64,000 bases of DNA. Origin: Streptomyces verrucosisporus (GTDB lineage Bacteria; Actinomycetota; Actinomycetes; Streptomycetales; Streptomycetaceae). The stretch covers positions 167,670-231,669 of the forward strand of contig NZ_JADEYH010000005.1 of the NCBI RefSeq assembly GCF_017114865.1, in the 5' to 3' direction. Below are positions 55,822 through 63,896 of the stretch, piece after piece (positions within the stretch are counted from its first letter, which is position 1; each line of letters opens with the position of its first letter). A program made the translations under genes and the position numbers. The notes beneath the pieces are model-generated. The model did not search any database and was not told where the DNA came from. It saw only the letters and a list, made by a program, of their open reading frames with translations.

Positions 55822-56013
55822 TCAGCGAGCGGCAGCGCGGCCCAGGAAGTCCTCCCACGCGGACGGGGAGACGGCGAGGACCGGGCCGCCCTCCTCCTTG
55901 GAGTCGCGGACGTGCACGGCTCCGGGGCGGTACGCGACCTCCACGCAGCTGTCCCCCTGGGAACCGCTGTGGCTGCTCTTGAACCAGTTCAGCTCGTCGC
56001 CTGCGCTGCTCAT
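55822..56013 (-). CDS. DUF397 protein
   Basis: The 63-residue protein is a complete DUF397 domain: LNWFKSSHSGSQGDSCVEVA, VHVRDSKEEGGPVLAVSP and SAWEDFLG. Such proteins are nearly always encoded directly after an XRE regulator with DUF5753, as in the BldB/WhiJ-type system of Streptomyces development. Here the start overlaps the stop of an XRE remnant by four bases (ATGA), but only the tail of that partner is left. It is therefore an orphan and may be non-functional or act with an XRE protein encoded elsewhere. Confidence 0.93.
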   Translation of the reverse strand: MSSAGDELNWFKSSHSGSQGDSCVEVAYRPGAVHVRDSKEEGGPVLAVSPSAWEDFLGRAAAR

Positions 56014-56147
56014 AGCTCTCCTCTCATCCGCTTCAACAGTTCGACCGAGTCCGCCGGGGACAGGGCCTGCGAACGCATCCTGGCATAGCGCATCTGCATC
56101 GCACTGACCTCTTTCCGCCCGGCTGCATATGGTTCGTCCAGCAGGTC
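56010..56147 (-). pseudogene. C-terminal remnant of an XRE/DUF5753 regulator
   Basis: About 45 codons ending with TGA at 56010 read LLDEPYAAGRKEVSAMQMRY, ARMRSQALSPADSVELLKR and MRGEL, the usual end of Streptomyces XRE regulators paired with DUF397. The helix-turn-helix and most of DUF5753 are missing; upstream the sequence belongs to a GNAT gene read in another frame. A deletion has fused the two genes. No start or ribosome-binding site suitable for the fragment is seen. Confidence 0.7.
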
Positions 56148-56623
56148 AGGGCTGAGGTGAGTTCCAGTTCGCCGACGCACTGGTCCCCGCTCGTCTCTCC
56201 GGTCAGCCGGAACCCGAGTCCGAGGTAGAGGTCTTCGGGGCCTTCCTCGCCGGGATGCCGGCAGGCCGTGAGGCGGGTGCCGCCACGGTGGCGGATCTCG
56301 GCAGCCACTGCCCGGACCGCGAAACGGCCGTAGCCGCGCCCCTGCTGTCCGGCCGCGATGTTCAGACGCCACAGTCCCGAGCGGGTGTCGGTGCCGGTAC
56401 CGTCCCCGGTGAAGTCGATGCCGAGGAAGGCCATCAGGAAGCCGACGATTCGGTCGCCGTCGAGGATGAGCCGGGGCCAGGCGACGTCCGGATGCACATA
56501 CGCCTCGGCGAGGGATGTGACGACCGGGGCGACCAGGTGATCCTCGTCGGGATGTACCTTCAGGGCGATCGCCGTCTCGAAGTTGCCGGGGGTGATCTTC
56601 TCCAAGCGGGGCGGGGCAGCCAT
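56033..56623 (-). CDS. GNAT family acetyltransferase with aberrant C-terminus
   Basis: The 196-residue reading frame begins MAAPPRLEKITPGNFETAIA and contains AYVHPDVAWPRLILDGDRIV, WRLNIAAGQQGRGYGRFAVR (acetyl-CoA loop) and LYLGLGFRLTGETSGDQCVG followed by ELELT, resembling SpeG/BltD-like diamine acetyltransferases of about 160 residues. After ELELT the natural stop is absent and about 35 Cys/Arg-rich residues are read from the opposite frame of the XRE remnant. The enzyme core looks intact. ATG 56623 has AGGG upstream; an ATG at 56683 without support is rejected. The likely substrate is a small polyamine or amino compound. Confidence 0.8.
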   Translation of the reverse strand: MAAPPRLEKITPGNFETAIALKVHPDEDHLVAPVVTSLAEAYVHPDVAWPRLILDGDRIVGFLMAFLGIDFTGDGTGTDTRSGLWRLNIAAGQQGRGYGRFAVRAVAAEIRHRGGTRLTACRHPGEEGPEDLYLGLGFRLTGETSGDQCVGELELTSALTCWTNHMQPGGKRSVRCRCAMPGCVRRPCPRRTRSNC

Positions 56624-56695
56624 GCGCGGACCCTGATCTCGCTCTCGCACGGAGGGCCGGCCGATAAGCCGACGGGCCCTCATGCGAGGTCGAGG

Positions 56696-57112
56696 TCAGG
56701 ATTCGGTGATGTGCTGGTCACGGCCGGCCATGTAGATCCGCGCGGAGTCGCGGGCCTCGGCCCGCATGACCACGGTGCGGGTCCGGTTCTGTTCTTCGGG
56801 AGGCAGGGCGGGAGTCAGGTGCTCGTCCAGCAGACGCCGCAGTTCGGCGGCCAGTTCCGGGTCCTCCTCCAGGAGTTGCTGAAGCCGCAGTCGCCAGGCA
56901 CCCGTCAGCGCCTGCTCGGTGTCCTCGTCCTCTTCCCGGCGTGCTGTCAGCACCCGGCCGCGCAGCGCTTCCAGTTCCGAGCCCACGTCCTCGGCCCGCT
57001 CCGGCCGGTGACGCCGCCACCAGGCCACCACCGCGTCCCGCGCGTGCTGCCAGCCGTCGGTGGCCATCGCGCTGACCATCGCCGCGCCGGCCGCTGCCAC
57101 GATCGGATCCAT
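56696..57112 (-). CDS. Hypothetical helical protein with GRDQHI motif
   Basis: The 138-residue protein starts MDPIVAAAGAAMVSAMATDG and is strongly helical and charged (WWRRHRPERAEDVGSELEAL, LRLQQLLEEDPELAAELRRL). It ends in ARIYMAGRDQHITES, a motif nearly repeated at the start of the NB-ARC protein encoded just upstream (VYQASGDQHISEHHHH). In actinomycetes this type of small protein is common next to NTPases; its function is unknown. The ATG 57112 has GGAGGGCGGGAG in front. It lies 73 bases after the NB-ARC gene and is probably co-transcribed. Confidence 0.65.
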   Translation of the reverse strand: MDPIVAAAGAAMVSAMATDGWQHARDAVVAWWRRHRPERAEDVGSELEALRGRVLTARREEDEDTEQALTGAWRLRLQQLLEEDPELAAELRRLLDEHLTPALPPEEQNRTRTVVMRAEARDSARIYMAGRDQHITES

Positions 57113-57185
57113 CTCCCGCCCTCCCCCTGTCAGGTGTTCCGTTTTCCGCCCTGTCCGGCCCCTACGGGCCTCCGACGCTTCCTCA

Positions 57186-59315
57186 TCAGGTCTGGTCGGC
57201 CTCACTGTCCGCCCTGAGTTCGCCCAGCAGTGCGCGGCTCGCCACAGTGAAGGGGTGGTCGGCTCCCAGTGCGCGTTCGCGCCTGGCCACGACGTCGGAC
57301 ATGAGGGCGGTCCCTTCGTCCCGGTGGCCCAGTGCGGCCCGGGTCCGGGCGAGGAGTTGCCGCGCCGACAGCGCGATCGGATAGTCGGGGCCGAAGCGGC
57401 GGTCGTACGCCTCGGCGACCGACCGGATCTCCTCGTCGGCCGCTCCGAGGCGGCCCAGGACATACAGCGCCCAGGCGTGGTTGTGCCTGGCACTCAAAGT
57501 GACGGTGTGATCGGGACCGAGGTGCCGCAGGCATTCCTCGGGCAGGGAAAGCAGAGTGCCGCCGTCCTCGGTCTCGAGGTCGGAAGCCGGCAGGATCACC
57601 AGGAGGCTGGCGCGGGAGCGCAGGGTCAACGGATGCGCCGGGCCCAGTGCCTCGCGTCGGCCCTCCACCGTCCGTCTCAGAAGAGCCAGCGCGTCCTCGC
57701 GTCTGCCGAGGTTGCCGAGGACGAGTTGGAGGCCGTGGCAGGTGTCCAGGGTGTCCGGGTCGTCGGGGCCGAAGAGCCTTTCCTGTGCCTGGCGTACACG
57801 CCCCAGCAGGGATTCCGCCTCGTCGTACCGGCCCAGCCGGAAGAGCGCGCGGCCCTCCCTGGAACGCGCGGCCAGTACGAGGCGGTGCTCCTCCCCGAGG
57901 AGCGGCTCCGTGAGGGCCACCGCGGTGCGGACGGTCTCCCAGGCTGACAGGTAGTCCCCGGTGCGGTGCAGGGCGACGGCCAGCCGTGTCGCCACGGCCA
58001 GCGCGTCGGGCGTCGCGGAGGAGTCCGCGAGACGCCGCAGCAGGGTGAGAACATGGGGGGCGAGCAGCCGTAACCGCGGCTCGTACGGCCCGGCGTCCGG
58101 AATCGCCGGCACGGCTGCGCCGAGCAGCTCGACCGCTGTCGAGTCGAGGACCGCGACCTCCGCACCAGGGGTGGCGGCGGCTACGCTGTCGAGCAGCACA
58201 CCGTGGCTCTGCACGCAGCGGACACCGGTGTCGACCAGTTCGGCCAGCGAGTGGTCGAGGAGTGCCCGCAGCGCCGTCTCGGTGCGAGTCCGGGGAAGGA
58301 CCTCCTCGATCTCCGAGCGGTTCAGCACGGACAGGGGAAGAGGCTCGGGCGCCATCCGGGCCAGGAGCCTCAGCAGGGCAACGGCGCCGGTCAGGCCCCG
58401 AGCCTCGAACGTGTCGAGGGTCAGCTGCCATGTCCGGCCCACCAACTGCCGGGGATCCTCCTCTTCCAAGGCTTCAGCCCCCTGGTCTATGAGTGTCACT
58501 CTTTCGCCCTCGTCGAGACGGTGTCCGTAGATCTCCATCGACCAGGGGTCGATCACCTGATGGGAGAGGAAGCCGCCCGCGAGCGTGAGGGCCAGCGGCA
58601 GACGTCCCAGCCGGTCGGCGATCTCGGCCGCCTGCTCCATTGTGCCGCTGCGGGGTGCGAGATCACAGAGTACGCGCGCGGCGTCCTCACGCGGCAGGAC
58701 CCCGATGTGCTGCAACTGCGCTCCCGGCCACCAGCGTGCGGCGGCCCGGCGGGTGGTGACCACGACGGTGCCGCGCGGGCTGGTGCGCAGCCAGCTGCCG
58801 TCCCGGAGGATGGCGGGGTCGTCGGCGTTGTCGAGCACCAGCAGCCAGGGCTCGGCGGACCGGTCGAGGTACTCCCACACCAGATCGGCTGCGGGCCGGA
58901 AGCCGTTGCGCACCGCCAGCAGCTCGCTGTCCGCGGCTCCCCGGTCGGAGGCGACGGCGAGCATTCCGGCGCGCAGGCTCGCGCGGTCGGAGGCGTTGAC
59001 CCACAGGCCGGCCAGACCGAGTCCCGTCGTGGCGGACCGGAAGAAGTCGTAAGCGACGGCCGTCTTGCCGCATCCGCCCAGACCGTGGAGAACGTGGATG
59101 TCACAGCCCCGGCCGGATGCGGCGCTCTCCTTCAGGCGGTCCAGTACCTCGAGTCGGTCGCGCAGGACCACAGGCGGGCGGCCGACCGCCGGGTGGCGGA
59201 CGGAGTCGGGAGTGCCGGGCCCGGGTTCCCGGCCACCGTGGTGGTGATGCTCGCTTATGTGCTGGTCACCCGAGGCCTGGTAGACACGGCCCTCACCCTC
59301 GGCGCGGCCGTCCAT
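57186..59315 (-). CDS. NB-ARC/STAND ATPase with C-terminal TPR repeats
   Basis: The 709-residue protein has an N-terminal motif VYQASGDQHISEHHHH (about 11-26). An NB-ARC ATPase follows: Walker A GLGGCGKTAVA (about 78), Walker B WLLVLDNADD, the GTVVVTTRR sensor, GRLPLALTLA (GLPL motif) and the winged-helix region. From about residue 430 there are several TPR_10/12 repeats (YDEAESLLGRVRQAQERLFG, DHTVTLSARHNHAWALYVLG, HRDEGTALMSDVVARRERAL). STAND proteins act as signal sensors or in defence against phage. ATG 59315 is chosen because GAGGGG precedes it; ATG 59366 would add 17 residues. No effector domain is fused, but the small gene downstream may be its partner. Confidence 0.88.
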   Translation of the reverse strand: MDGRAEGEGRVYQASGDQHISEHHHHGGREPGPGTPDSVRHPAVGRPPVVLRDRLEVLDRLKESAASGRGCDIHVLHGLGGCGKTAVAYDFFRSATTGLGLAGLWVNASDRASLRAGMLAVASDRGAADSELLAVRNGFRPAADLVWEYLDRSAEPWLLVLDNADDPAILRDGSWLRTSPRGTVVVTTRRAAARWWPGAQLQHIGVLPREDAARVLCDLAPRSGTMEQAAEIADRLGRLPLALTLAGGFLSHQVIDPWSMEIYGHRLDEGERVTLIDQGAEALEEEDPRQLVGRTWQLTLDTFEARGLTGAVALLRLLARMAPEPLPLSVLNRSEIEEVLPRTRTETALRALLDHSLAELVDTGVRCVQSHGVLLDSVAAATPGAEVAVLDSTAVELLGAAVPAIPDAGPYEPRLRLLAPHVLTLLRRLADSSATPDALAVATRLAVALHRTGDYLSAWETVRTAVALTEPLLGEEHRLVLAARSREGRALFRLGRYDEAESLLGRVRQAQERLFGPDDPDTLDTCHGLQLVLGNLGRREDALALLRRTVEGRREALGPAHPLTLRSRASLLVILPASDLETEDGGTLLSLPEECLRHLGPDHTVTLSARHNHAWALYVLGRLGAADEEIRSVAEAYDRRFGPDYPIALSARQLLARTRAALGHRDEGTALMSDVVARRERALGADHPFTVASRALLGELRADSEADQT

Positions 59316-59742
59316 CGAGCCCCTCACCGCTGCCCGGCGGCGCGGTACCGCCGGGGCCGCCTCCATCGGAAATCCGCCGCCATCGGAGGGGCCGGCGGTG
59401 TCTGCGTGCTCTGTGTGCGTACAGGTACTTTTGAACTCACAGGCCCCCCAGTGGCTTCCCGGCGTTCACCCTGACCAACGGTCAAAAATATTATAACTTA
59501 ATTATCAGCATATAGAGTTGAAGTTCAGCATTTCAACCGGTTATCGATACACCGAACACCTCGGGATCGGCAAACGCCCGTCACCGGCCCCGCCTTGGAC
59601 AGTCAACCGCATATGCCAATCATCCGCCATCTCCGGCTTGACTCGAAAAAGCACCTTCGATCGCTCGCCGGAGCGATACGATTGCAGCATTTCGGCCGAT
59701 TGAAATGACCGGGCAGCAAGCCTGGCCAGAGGGGTGGTGGCT
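59316..59742. promoter_or_regulatory. AT-rich divergent intergenic region
   Basis: Between the NB-ARC gene and the 59743 gene, the stretch 59480-59545 is markedly AT-rich, with clear TATAAT on the minus strand (59495-59490). The palindrome TGACCAACGGTCA (59472-59484) lies just downstream of it for the NB-ARC transcript. On the plus side TACGAT (59677-59682) and TTGACT (59638-59643) are present, but their spacing is too long for a normal promoter. No gene is seen. Confidence 0.55.
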
Positions 59743-60012
59743 GTGGGCAGACCGTGGGAAGCCGACGCCGAGACCGGCTTCAGCAGGAGACTGGGCAAAA
59801 CCCCGCAGGAGTTAGGGGTGACCACGGACAATCCCGACTGCCCGGACATCTGGGAGCTCGGGAACGGGGACATCGCCGTCATCGGGCGGGACCTCACGGA
59901 ATCACTCGGAAAGAACCTGCCGGCCGGTGTGTCGATCGGAGCCGACGAGCGGCTGGTGGTCATCCCCAGGAGCATGATGATCGCGGCGAAACCGGATATC
60001 CCCAATGTTTGA
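59743..60012 (+). CDS. Hypothetical protein upstream of DUF6879 gene
   Basis: The predicted 89-residue protein starts GRPWEADAETGFSRRLGK and contains TTDNPDCPDIWELGNGDIAV, IGRDLTESLGKNLPAGVSIG and VVIPRSMMIAAKPDIP. It has no membrane segment or signal. The family is one of the small proteins found before DUF6879 genes in Streptomyces; no function is known. GTG 59743 with AGAGGGG eight bases ahead is preferred over GTG 59734. Its stop overlaps the DUF6879 start by eight bases. Confidence 0.72.
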   Translation: MGRPWEADAETGFSRRLGKTPQELGVTTDNPDCPDIWELGNGDIAVIGRDLTESLGKNLPAGVSIGADERLVVIPRSMMIAAKPDIPNV

Positions 60013-60646
60013 ATCATTCCCGGCAGGTGAATCAGTGCGCCTCGACCGGAAGAGGTACCACGAGGACTTCTACCGCGTCTTCGAGAGCGGGATCCGGCAG
60101 CTGAGGAAGCTCGAACGCGGCCAGCACTTCAGGGAACGCGGCTTCCCGAGCTGGGAGGCCTTCGACTCCGGGGAGTGGGAGGAGGCCCTCTCCCTCATCG
60201 AGGAGAAACGCGAGTCCTACGCGCGGCAGTTGCGGGACGCGGAACGCCGCGGGGTCCGGCAGCGCCGTCTGCGGGTGGTGGAGTTCCCCGTCACGCCGTA
60301 TGTGCAGTGGGAGTTCTTCGTCCTCCGCCTCAAGGTGGAGCTGGGCGACGAGATCAGGGCGGTCGACGCCCGCGCGATCGCGGAGACCGAGCGCGAACGG
60401 CCCGTGCCCGAGGTGGTGATCCTCGGGGACCGGGCCATGTACGAGGTGGTCTACGAGAACGGGGACGCGGCGGGTGCCAGGCGTTACGCCGACCCGGCGC
60501 TGATCGCCGAGACGGCGGCCGGTTTCGACGCGCTCTACGAGCGCGGCGAGGACTTCACGGAGTTCTTCGAGCGGGAGATCGCCCCGCTGCCCCCGCCCGC
60601 CGCGGGGCGCCGTGTCGCCGCCGGGCACGGGGCGTCCCGGGCCTGA
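60005..60646 (+). CDS. DUF6879 family protein
   Basis: The 213-residue protein has the DUF6879 patterns: YHEDFYRVFESGIRQLRKLE, RERGFPSWEAFDSGEWEEAL, RVVEFPVTPYVQWEFFVLRL and MYEVVYENGDAAGARRYADP. The usual core (Y..WE...Y..N...GE.IR) is recognisable as VQWEFFVLRLKVELGDEIRA. The C-terminus is Pro/Arg-rich. The function is unknown; relatives are often next to XRE or other signalling genes. The ATG 60005 overlaps the upstream stop, so the two genes are coupled. Confidence 0.85.
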   Translation: MFESFPAGESVRLDRKRYHEDFYRVFESGIRQLRKLERGQHFRERGFPSWEAFDSGEWEEALSLIEEKRESYARQLRDAERRGVRQRRLRVVEFPVTPYVQWEFFVLRLKVELGDEIRAVDARAIAETERERPVPEVVILGDRAMYEVVYENGDAAGARRYADPALIAETAAGFDALYERGEDFTEFFEREIAPLPPPAAGRRVAAGHGASRA

Positions 60647-60799
60647 ACCGCTCCCTGCCCCTGGCACCCCGGCTTCCCGGCCGTACCGCGTGCCCATGTG
60701 CCCCGCACCGACGCCCGCCGGCCCCGCGTGGACCGGTGGGCGTCGGCACGAGCGCGGCGACGCGTCCGGCGCGCGGGGCGGTGCGGGCGCGGGCGCCCG

Positions 60800-61222
60800 T
60801 CACCGGATGTCGTGGCCGGGGTGGGCCCGGTCGTAGCGGTGCCGTGCCTCGGCTATGGCGGCGCGATGGGCCAGTGACCATTCGGCCAGCGCCTTGACCA
60901 GGTGGGTCAGTCCGGCACCGGTCTCGGTCAGGCGGTAGTCGACCTGGGCCGGGATGGTCGGGTACACGGTGCGCAGGACGAGCCCGTCGCGTTCCAGCCT
61001 GCGCACGGTGAGGGTGAGCATCCGCTGGGAGATGCCGTCGATCGCGCGCTGCAGTTCCCGGAAGCGGCGCGGCCCGTCGGCGAGTTCGGCGATCACCAGG
61101 ACCGACCACTTGTCCCCGATGCGGTCCAGGACGTCACGGATCCCGCAGTCCGGGTGGTCCTCCTGCCCGCAGGGGTCGAGGTCGGCGGGCACGGTGGTTA
61201 CCCCGGTGTGCGTGGGTGACAT
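60800..61222 (-). CDS. HxlR family transcriptional regulator
   Basis: The 140-residue winged-helix protein has [40 protein letters not shown] and [20 protein letters not shown], complete HxlR features including the N-terminal cysteine that senses reactive compounds in relatives. The ATG follows AAGGAGG. It diverges from an NmrA-like oxidoreductase gene with 79 bases between, the classic layout in which the HxlR protein represses itself and the neighbour. A GGATCGATC segment in the gap could be part of the site. The partner gene is frameshifted here. Confidence 0.92.
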   Translation of the reverse strand: MSPTHTGVTTVPADLDPCGQEDHPDCGIRDVLDRIGDKWSVLVIAELADGPRRFRELQRAIDGISQRMLTLTVRRLERDGLVLRTVYPTIPAQVDYRLTETGAGLTHLVKALAEWSLAHRAAIAEARHRYDRAHPGHDIR

Positions 61223-61301
61223 CGAACTGCCTCCTTGTGGCCGGTACACGGGCCGATCAGGATCGATCGTAGTTACCGAAGAGAACCACGGCGGAGGACT
61301 C

Positions 61302-62146
61302 GTGACCGACATGACCCTGGTGACCGGAGCCGGCGGAAACCTCGGCTCGGCCGCGCTCGCGGCGCTGCGCGCCCGCGGCGCGAACGCGGCGCGAACGCGA
61401 CGGGCGGCAGCCGCACGCCCGGCGAGGGGATGCGGCGGCTCGACTTCGACGATCCCGCGGACATGGACCTCAGTGGTGTGTCGACGCTGCTGCTGGTATC
61501 CGCCGGCTACGCCGAGGACGACCGGGTCGTCGGGCGGCACGCGGCCGTGCTGGAGGCCGCCGTCCGCGACGGCGTCGGCCATGTCGTCTACACGAGCCTG
61601 GCCGGGGCCGGCGACCACCTCGCCTTCGCGCTCGCGCACCGTGCGACCGAACGGCTCGTACGCGCCTGCGGCCTGCCGTGGACGATCCTGCGCAACGGCC
61701 TGTACGCCGAGCTCTTCGGCGGCCTGCTGATGTGGGCCGCCGACGGCGCGGTGGAGTCCGCCTTCGGCGACGGCGCTCTGGCGGCGGTCGCCCGTGCCGA
61801 CCTCGCCGAGGCCGCGGCGGTCGTCGCGGCGGCCCCGGCACGGCACGAGGGGCGCACCTACGACCTGACCGGCGCTCCGGTCACGGCGGCGCGGGTCGCC
61901 GGCCGGCTCGGCGTTCCGCACCGGACCGTCGGCCTGGGCGAGTACCGGCGCAGGATCGCCGGGGGGATGCCGGGTCTGCTTCCGTTCCAGCCGCCCATGC
62001 TCGTCTCGATCGCGACCGGTGTCCGGCACGGCTTCCTGGACGGCACCGGCCCCGATCTCGCCGGCCTCCTCGGCCGCCCGGTGCGCGACCCGCTGGACGC
62101 GGCCGTCGCGGCCGCGTCCGCCGCGCGGCCGGGGGCCGCGGCCTGA
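61302..62146 (+). pseudogene. NmrA-like NAD(P)H-binding oxidoreductase, frameshifted by 11-bp duplication
   Basis: The gene starts at GTG 61302 (after GGAGGACTC) and reads [20 protein letters not shown], the Rossmann N-terminus. At 61376-61397 the unit CGGCGCGAACG is present twice in tandem; the extra 11 bases move the frame. Removing one copy joins the N-terminus directly to [18 protein letters not shown] and the rest: [60 protein letters not shown]. This is a QorB/NmrA-type enzyme of about 275 residues. With both copies the product is lost. Slippage could restore it. The divergent HxlR gene is intact. Confidence 0.85.
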
Positions 62147-62188
62147 ACCGTCGGACTCCGCCGCGGTGAGTGTTCAGGTGGGGGAGGG

Positions 62189-62689
62189 TCAGGTGCGGGC
62201 GTCCAGGCGGTGCAGCAGGGAGCCGTCCCGGCCGAAGACGTCCATCAGGTACCCCCGCTCCAGCGAGACGCCCTCCACCTGCACCAGGAAGAAGACGAGG
62301 GACTCCTTCAGCCGGTCGAACCTCTGGGCGTCCGAGTCCGTGGCACGGCTGCGGACGGTCAGCAGGGGCACACCGTCGGGGCCGGACTCCCGCTGGACGG
62401 CGTAGACGTCCTCGTCGCCGCCGGATTCGCGGTAGCGCCCGGCCAGCGCCTTCGCCCCGGCGGGCGCGGCCGTGCCCACGGCCGTGGGACCGGCGGACGC
62501 GGGGGCGGAGGGGGCGCCGGGCCCGGCGTCGGGGCGCTCCTGCCCCTGGCCGCCGGTGCAGGCGGTCAGGAGGGCGGCGCAGAGCGGCAGGGCCAGTGCG
62601 GCGGCGCGTACGGGCGGGCGTGGTGCGTCCGGGCGCGCGCCTGTGCCGGTGTCCGTGGCCTCGGTGCGGGGTGTTCTCCGTAAGAGCAT
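62189..62689 (-). CDS. Lipoprotein of unknown function
   Basis: The 166-residue protein has an Arg/Thr-rich start, a hydrophobic segment and lipobox LLTAC (Cys44), then a Gly/Ala/Pro linker. A conserved-looking C-terminal half follows: YRESGGDEDVYAVQRESGPD, GVPLLTVRSRATDSDAQRFD, RLKESLVFFLVQVEGVSLER and GYLMDVFGRDGSLLHRLD. The family is not recognised. The signal region is longer than normal; a GTG further in is not obvious. It is divergent from the broken PfkB gene, 59 bases between the starts. Location outside the membrane is the only firm inference. Confidence 0.7.
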   Translation of the reverse strand: MLLRRTPRTEATDTGTGARPDAPRPPVRAAALALPLCAALLTACTGGQGQERPDAGPGAPSAPASAGPTAVGTAAPAGAKALAGRYRESGGDEDVYAVQRESGPDGVPLLTVRSRATDSDAQRFDRLKESLVFFLVQVEGVSLERGYLMDVFGRDGSLLHRLDART

Positions 62690-62748
62690 CGGCCGACCGT
62701 ACCGCCCCGTTCATCCTGGGAGGACCGTACGGACGGGGAGGCGCGGTG

Positions 62749-63470
62749 ATGACCGGTCGGCACGAGGAGTACGACGTACTGGTGGTCGGGGGCAGCGGGG
62801 TGGACACCGTCGTCCGCGTCGGCTCGCTGCCGGTCCCGCTCGCCGACTCCGTTCCCGTCGGCCCGGTCGAGGAGCACCCCGGCCACACCGGCGGATACGT
62901 CGCCCTGGGGCCCGGACGCTCGGCCTGCGGACCGCGCTCGTGGATTTCGTCGGCGACGACTGGCCCGGCACCCTGGTGCGCGAGCGGATGGCCGAGGGGC
63001 GTGGAGTTCTTCCCGCTGCTCTCCCCCTCCGGTACCCGTCGCGCGGTGAACCTGGTCGACGCCGCCGGCCGCCGCATGTCCTTCTACGACGGCCGCGATC
63101 CGGCGGGCCTGCGCATGCCGCGGGAGTTCCAACTGCCCCACCTGCGGCGCGCCCGCCACGTCCATCTGACCATCATGGACTTCGCGCGCTTCCTCTACGA
63201 CGACACCGAGGCCCTCGGCGTCCCCGTCTCCACCGATCTGCACGACTGGGACGGGCTGGCCGACCACCACCGGGAGTTCGCCCTCCGCTCCGACCTCGTC
63301 TTCCTCAGCGCGGCGGGCGCGGGCGAGAGGACGCCCGCCCTGATGCGGGAGATCCTGCGGGAGGGCCGCGCCGAGGCGGTGGTCGCCACGGCGGGCGCGG
63401 AGGGCGCCTACGTCCTCGCCCGGGACGCCGGCCCCGACCCGCGCCACGTCCCTGCGGCCGTACCGCCGGC
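62749..63470 (+). pseudogene. PfkB-family carbohydrate kinase, two frameshifts and C-terminal loss
   Basis: The gene starts at ATG 62749 with GGGGAGG seven bases ahead and reads YDVLVVGGSGVDTVVRVGSL, a PfkB N-terminus. At about 62910 a lost G shifts the frame; the family sequence goes on as ARTLGLRTALVDFVGDDWPG in another frame. Near 63000 a second loss of two bases restores the first frame at VEFFPLLSPSGTRRAVNLVD. It continues with MSFYDGRDPAGL and VVATAGAEGAYVLARDAGPD to about 63465. The C-terminal PfkB signature (GAGD) is absent and sequence switches directly to PnuC. The total of three lost bases keeps the frame, so a faulty protein could still be made. Confidence 0.75.
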
Positions 63471-63896
63471 GCCGGGCTGTACGCGGACGCCGGGCTCCAG
63501 GTCGTCTACATCGCGCTGGCCCTGTACGGCTGGTGGTCGTGGGCCGTCGGCGTCCGCACCTGGTGGGTCCTGGCCTGCGCGACCGCGGGCGCCACCGCCG
63601 GGCTGACCGTGCTGCTGGACCGGGCCACCGACTCCACCGTGCCCTTCTGGGACGCCCTGACCACCGCGCTGTCGCTGGCCGCCACCTACGGCCAGTGCCG
63701 CAAGAAGGTCGAGTCCTGGTACCTGTGGATCGCCACCGACGTCGTCTACGTGCCCCTGTACGCCCACAAGGGGCTGTACCTCACCTCGCTGCTCTACCTG
63801 GGCTTCATGGCCCTGTGCGTGGCCGGGCTGCTCGGCTGGCGGCGCGAGCTGGCCGGCCGCACCGGCCCGGCGGTCCCGGTGGAGGCCGCCGCGTGA
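63471..63896 (+). pseudogene. pnuC: PnuC nicotinamide riboside transporter, N-terminal part missing
   Basis: About 140 residues of PnuC are present: GLYADAGLQVVYIALALYGW, a shortened variable loop (WAVGVRTWWVLACATAG), LLDRATDSTVPFWDALTTAL, SLAATYGQCRKKVESWYLWI and ATDVVYVPLYAHKGLYLTSL. These are the C-terminal membrane helices of the family, with the conserved WYLWI region. The first three helices (about 90 residues) and the start are absent, replaced by the PfkB fragment in a different frame. PnuC imports nicotinamide riboside, which NadR encoded next phosphorylates and adenylates. It is unlikely to function. Confidence 0.8.

Noticed and set aside
59638..59682. TTGACT and TACGAT considered as a promoter pair for the 59743 gene
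   Set aside because: The spacing is 33 bases, far too long for a sigma-70-type promoter.
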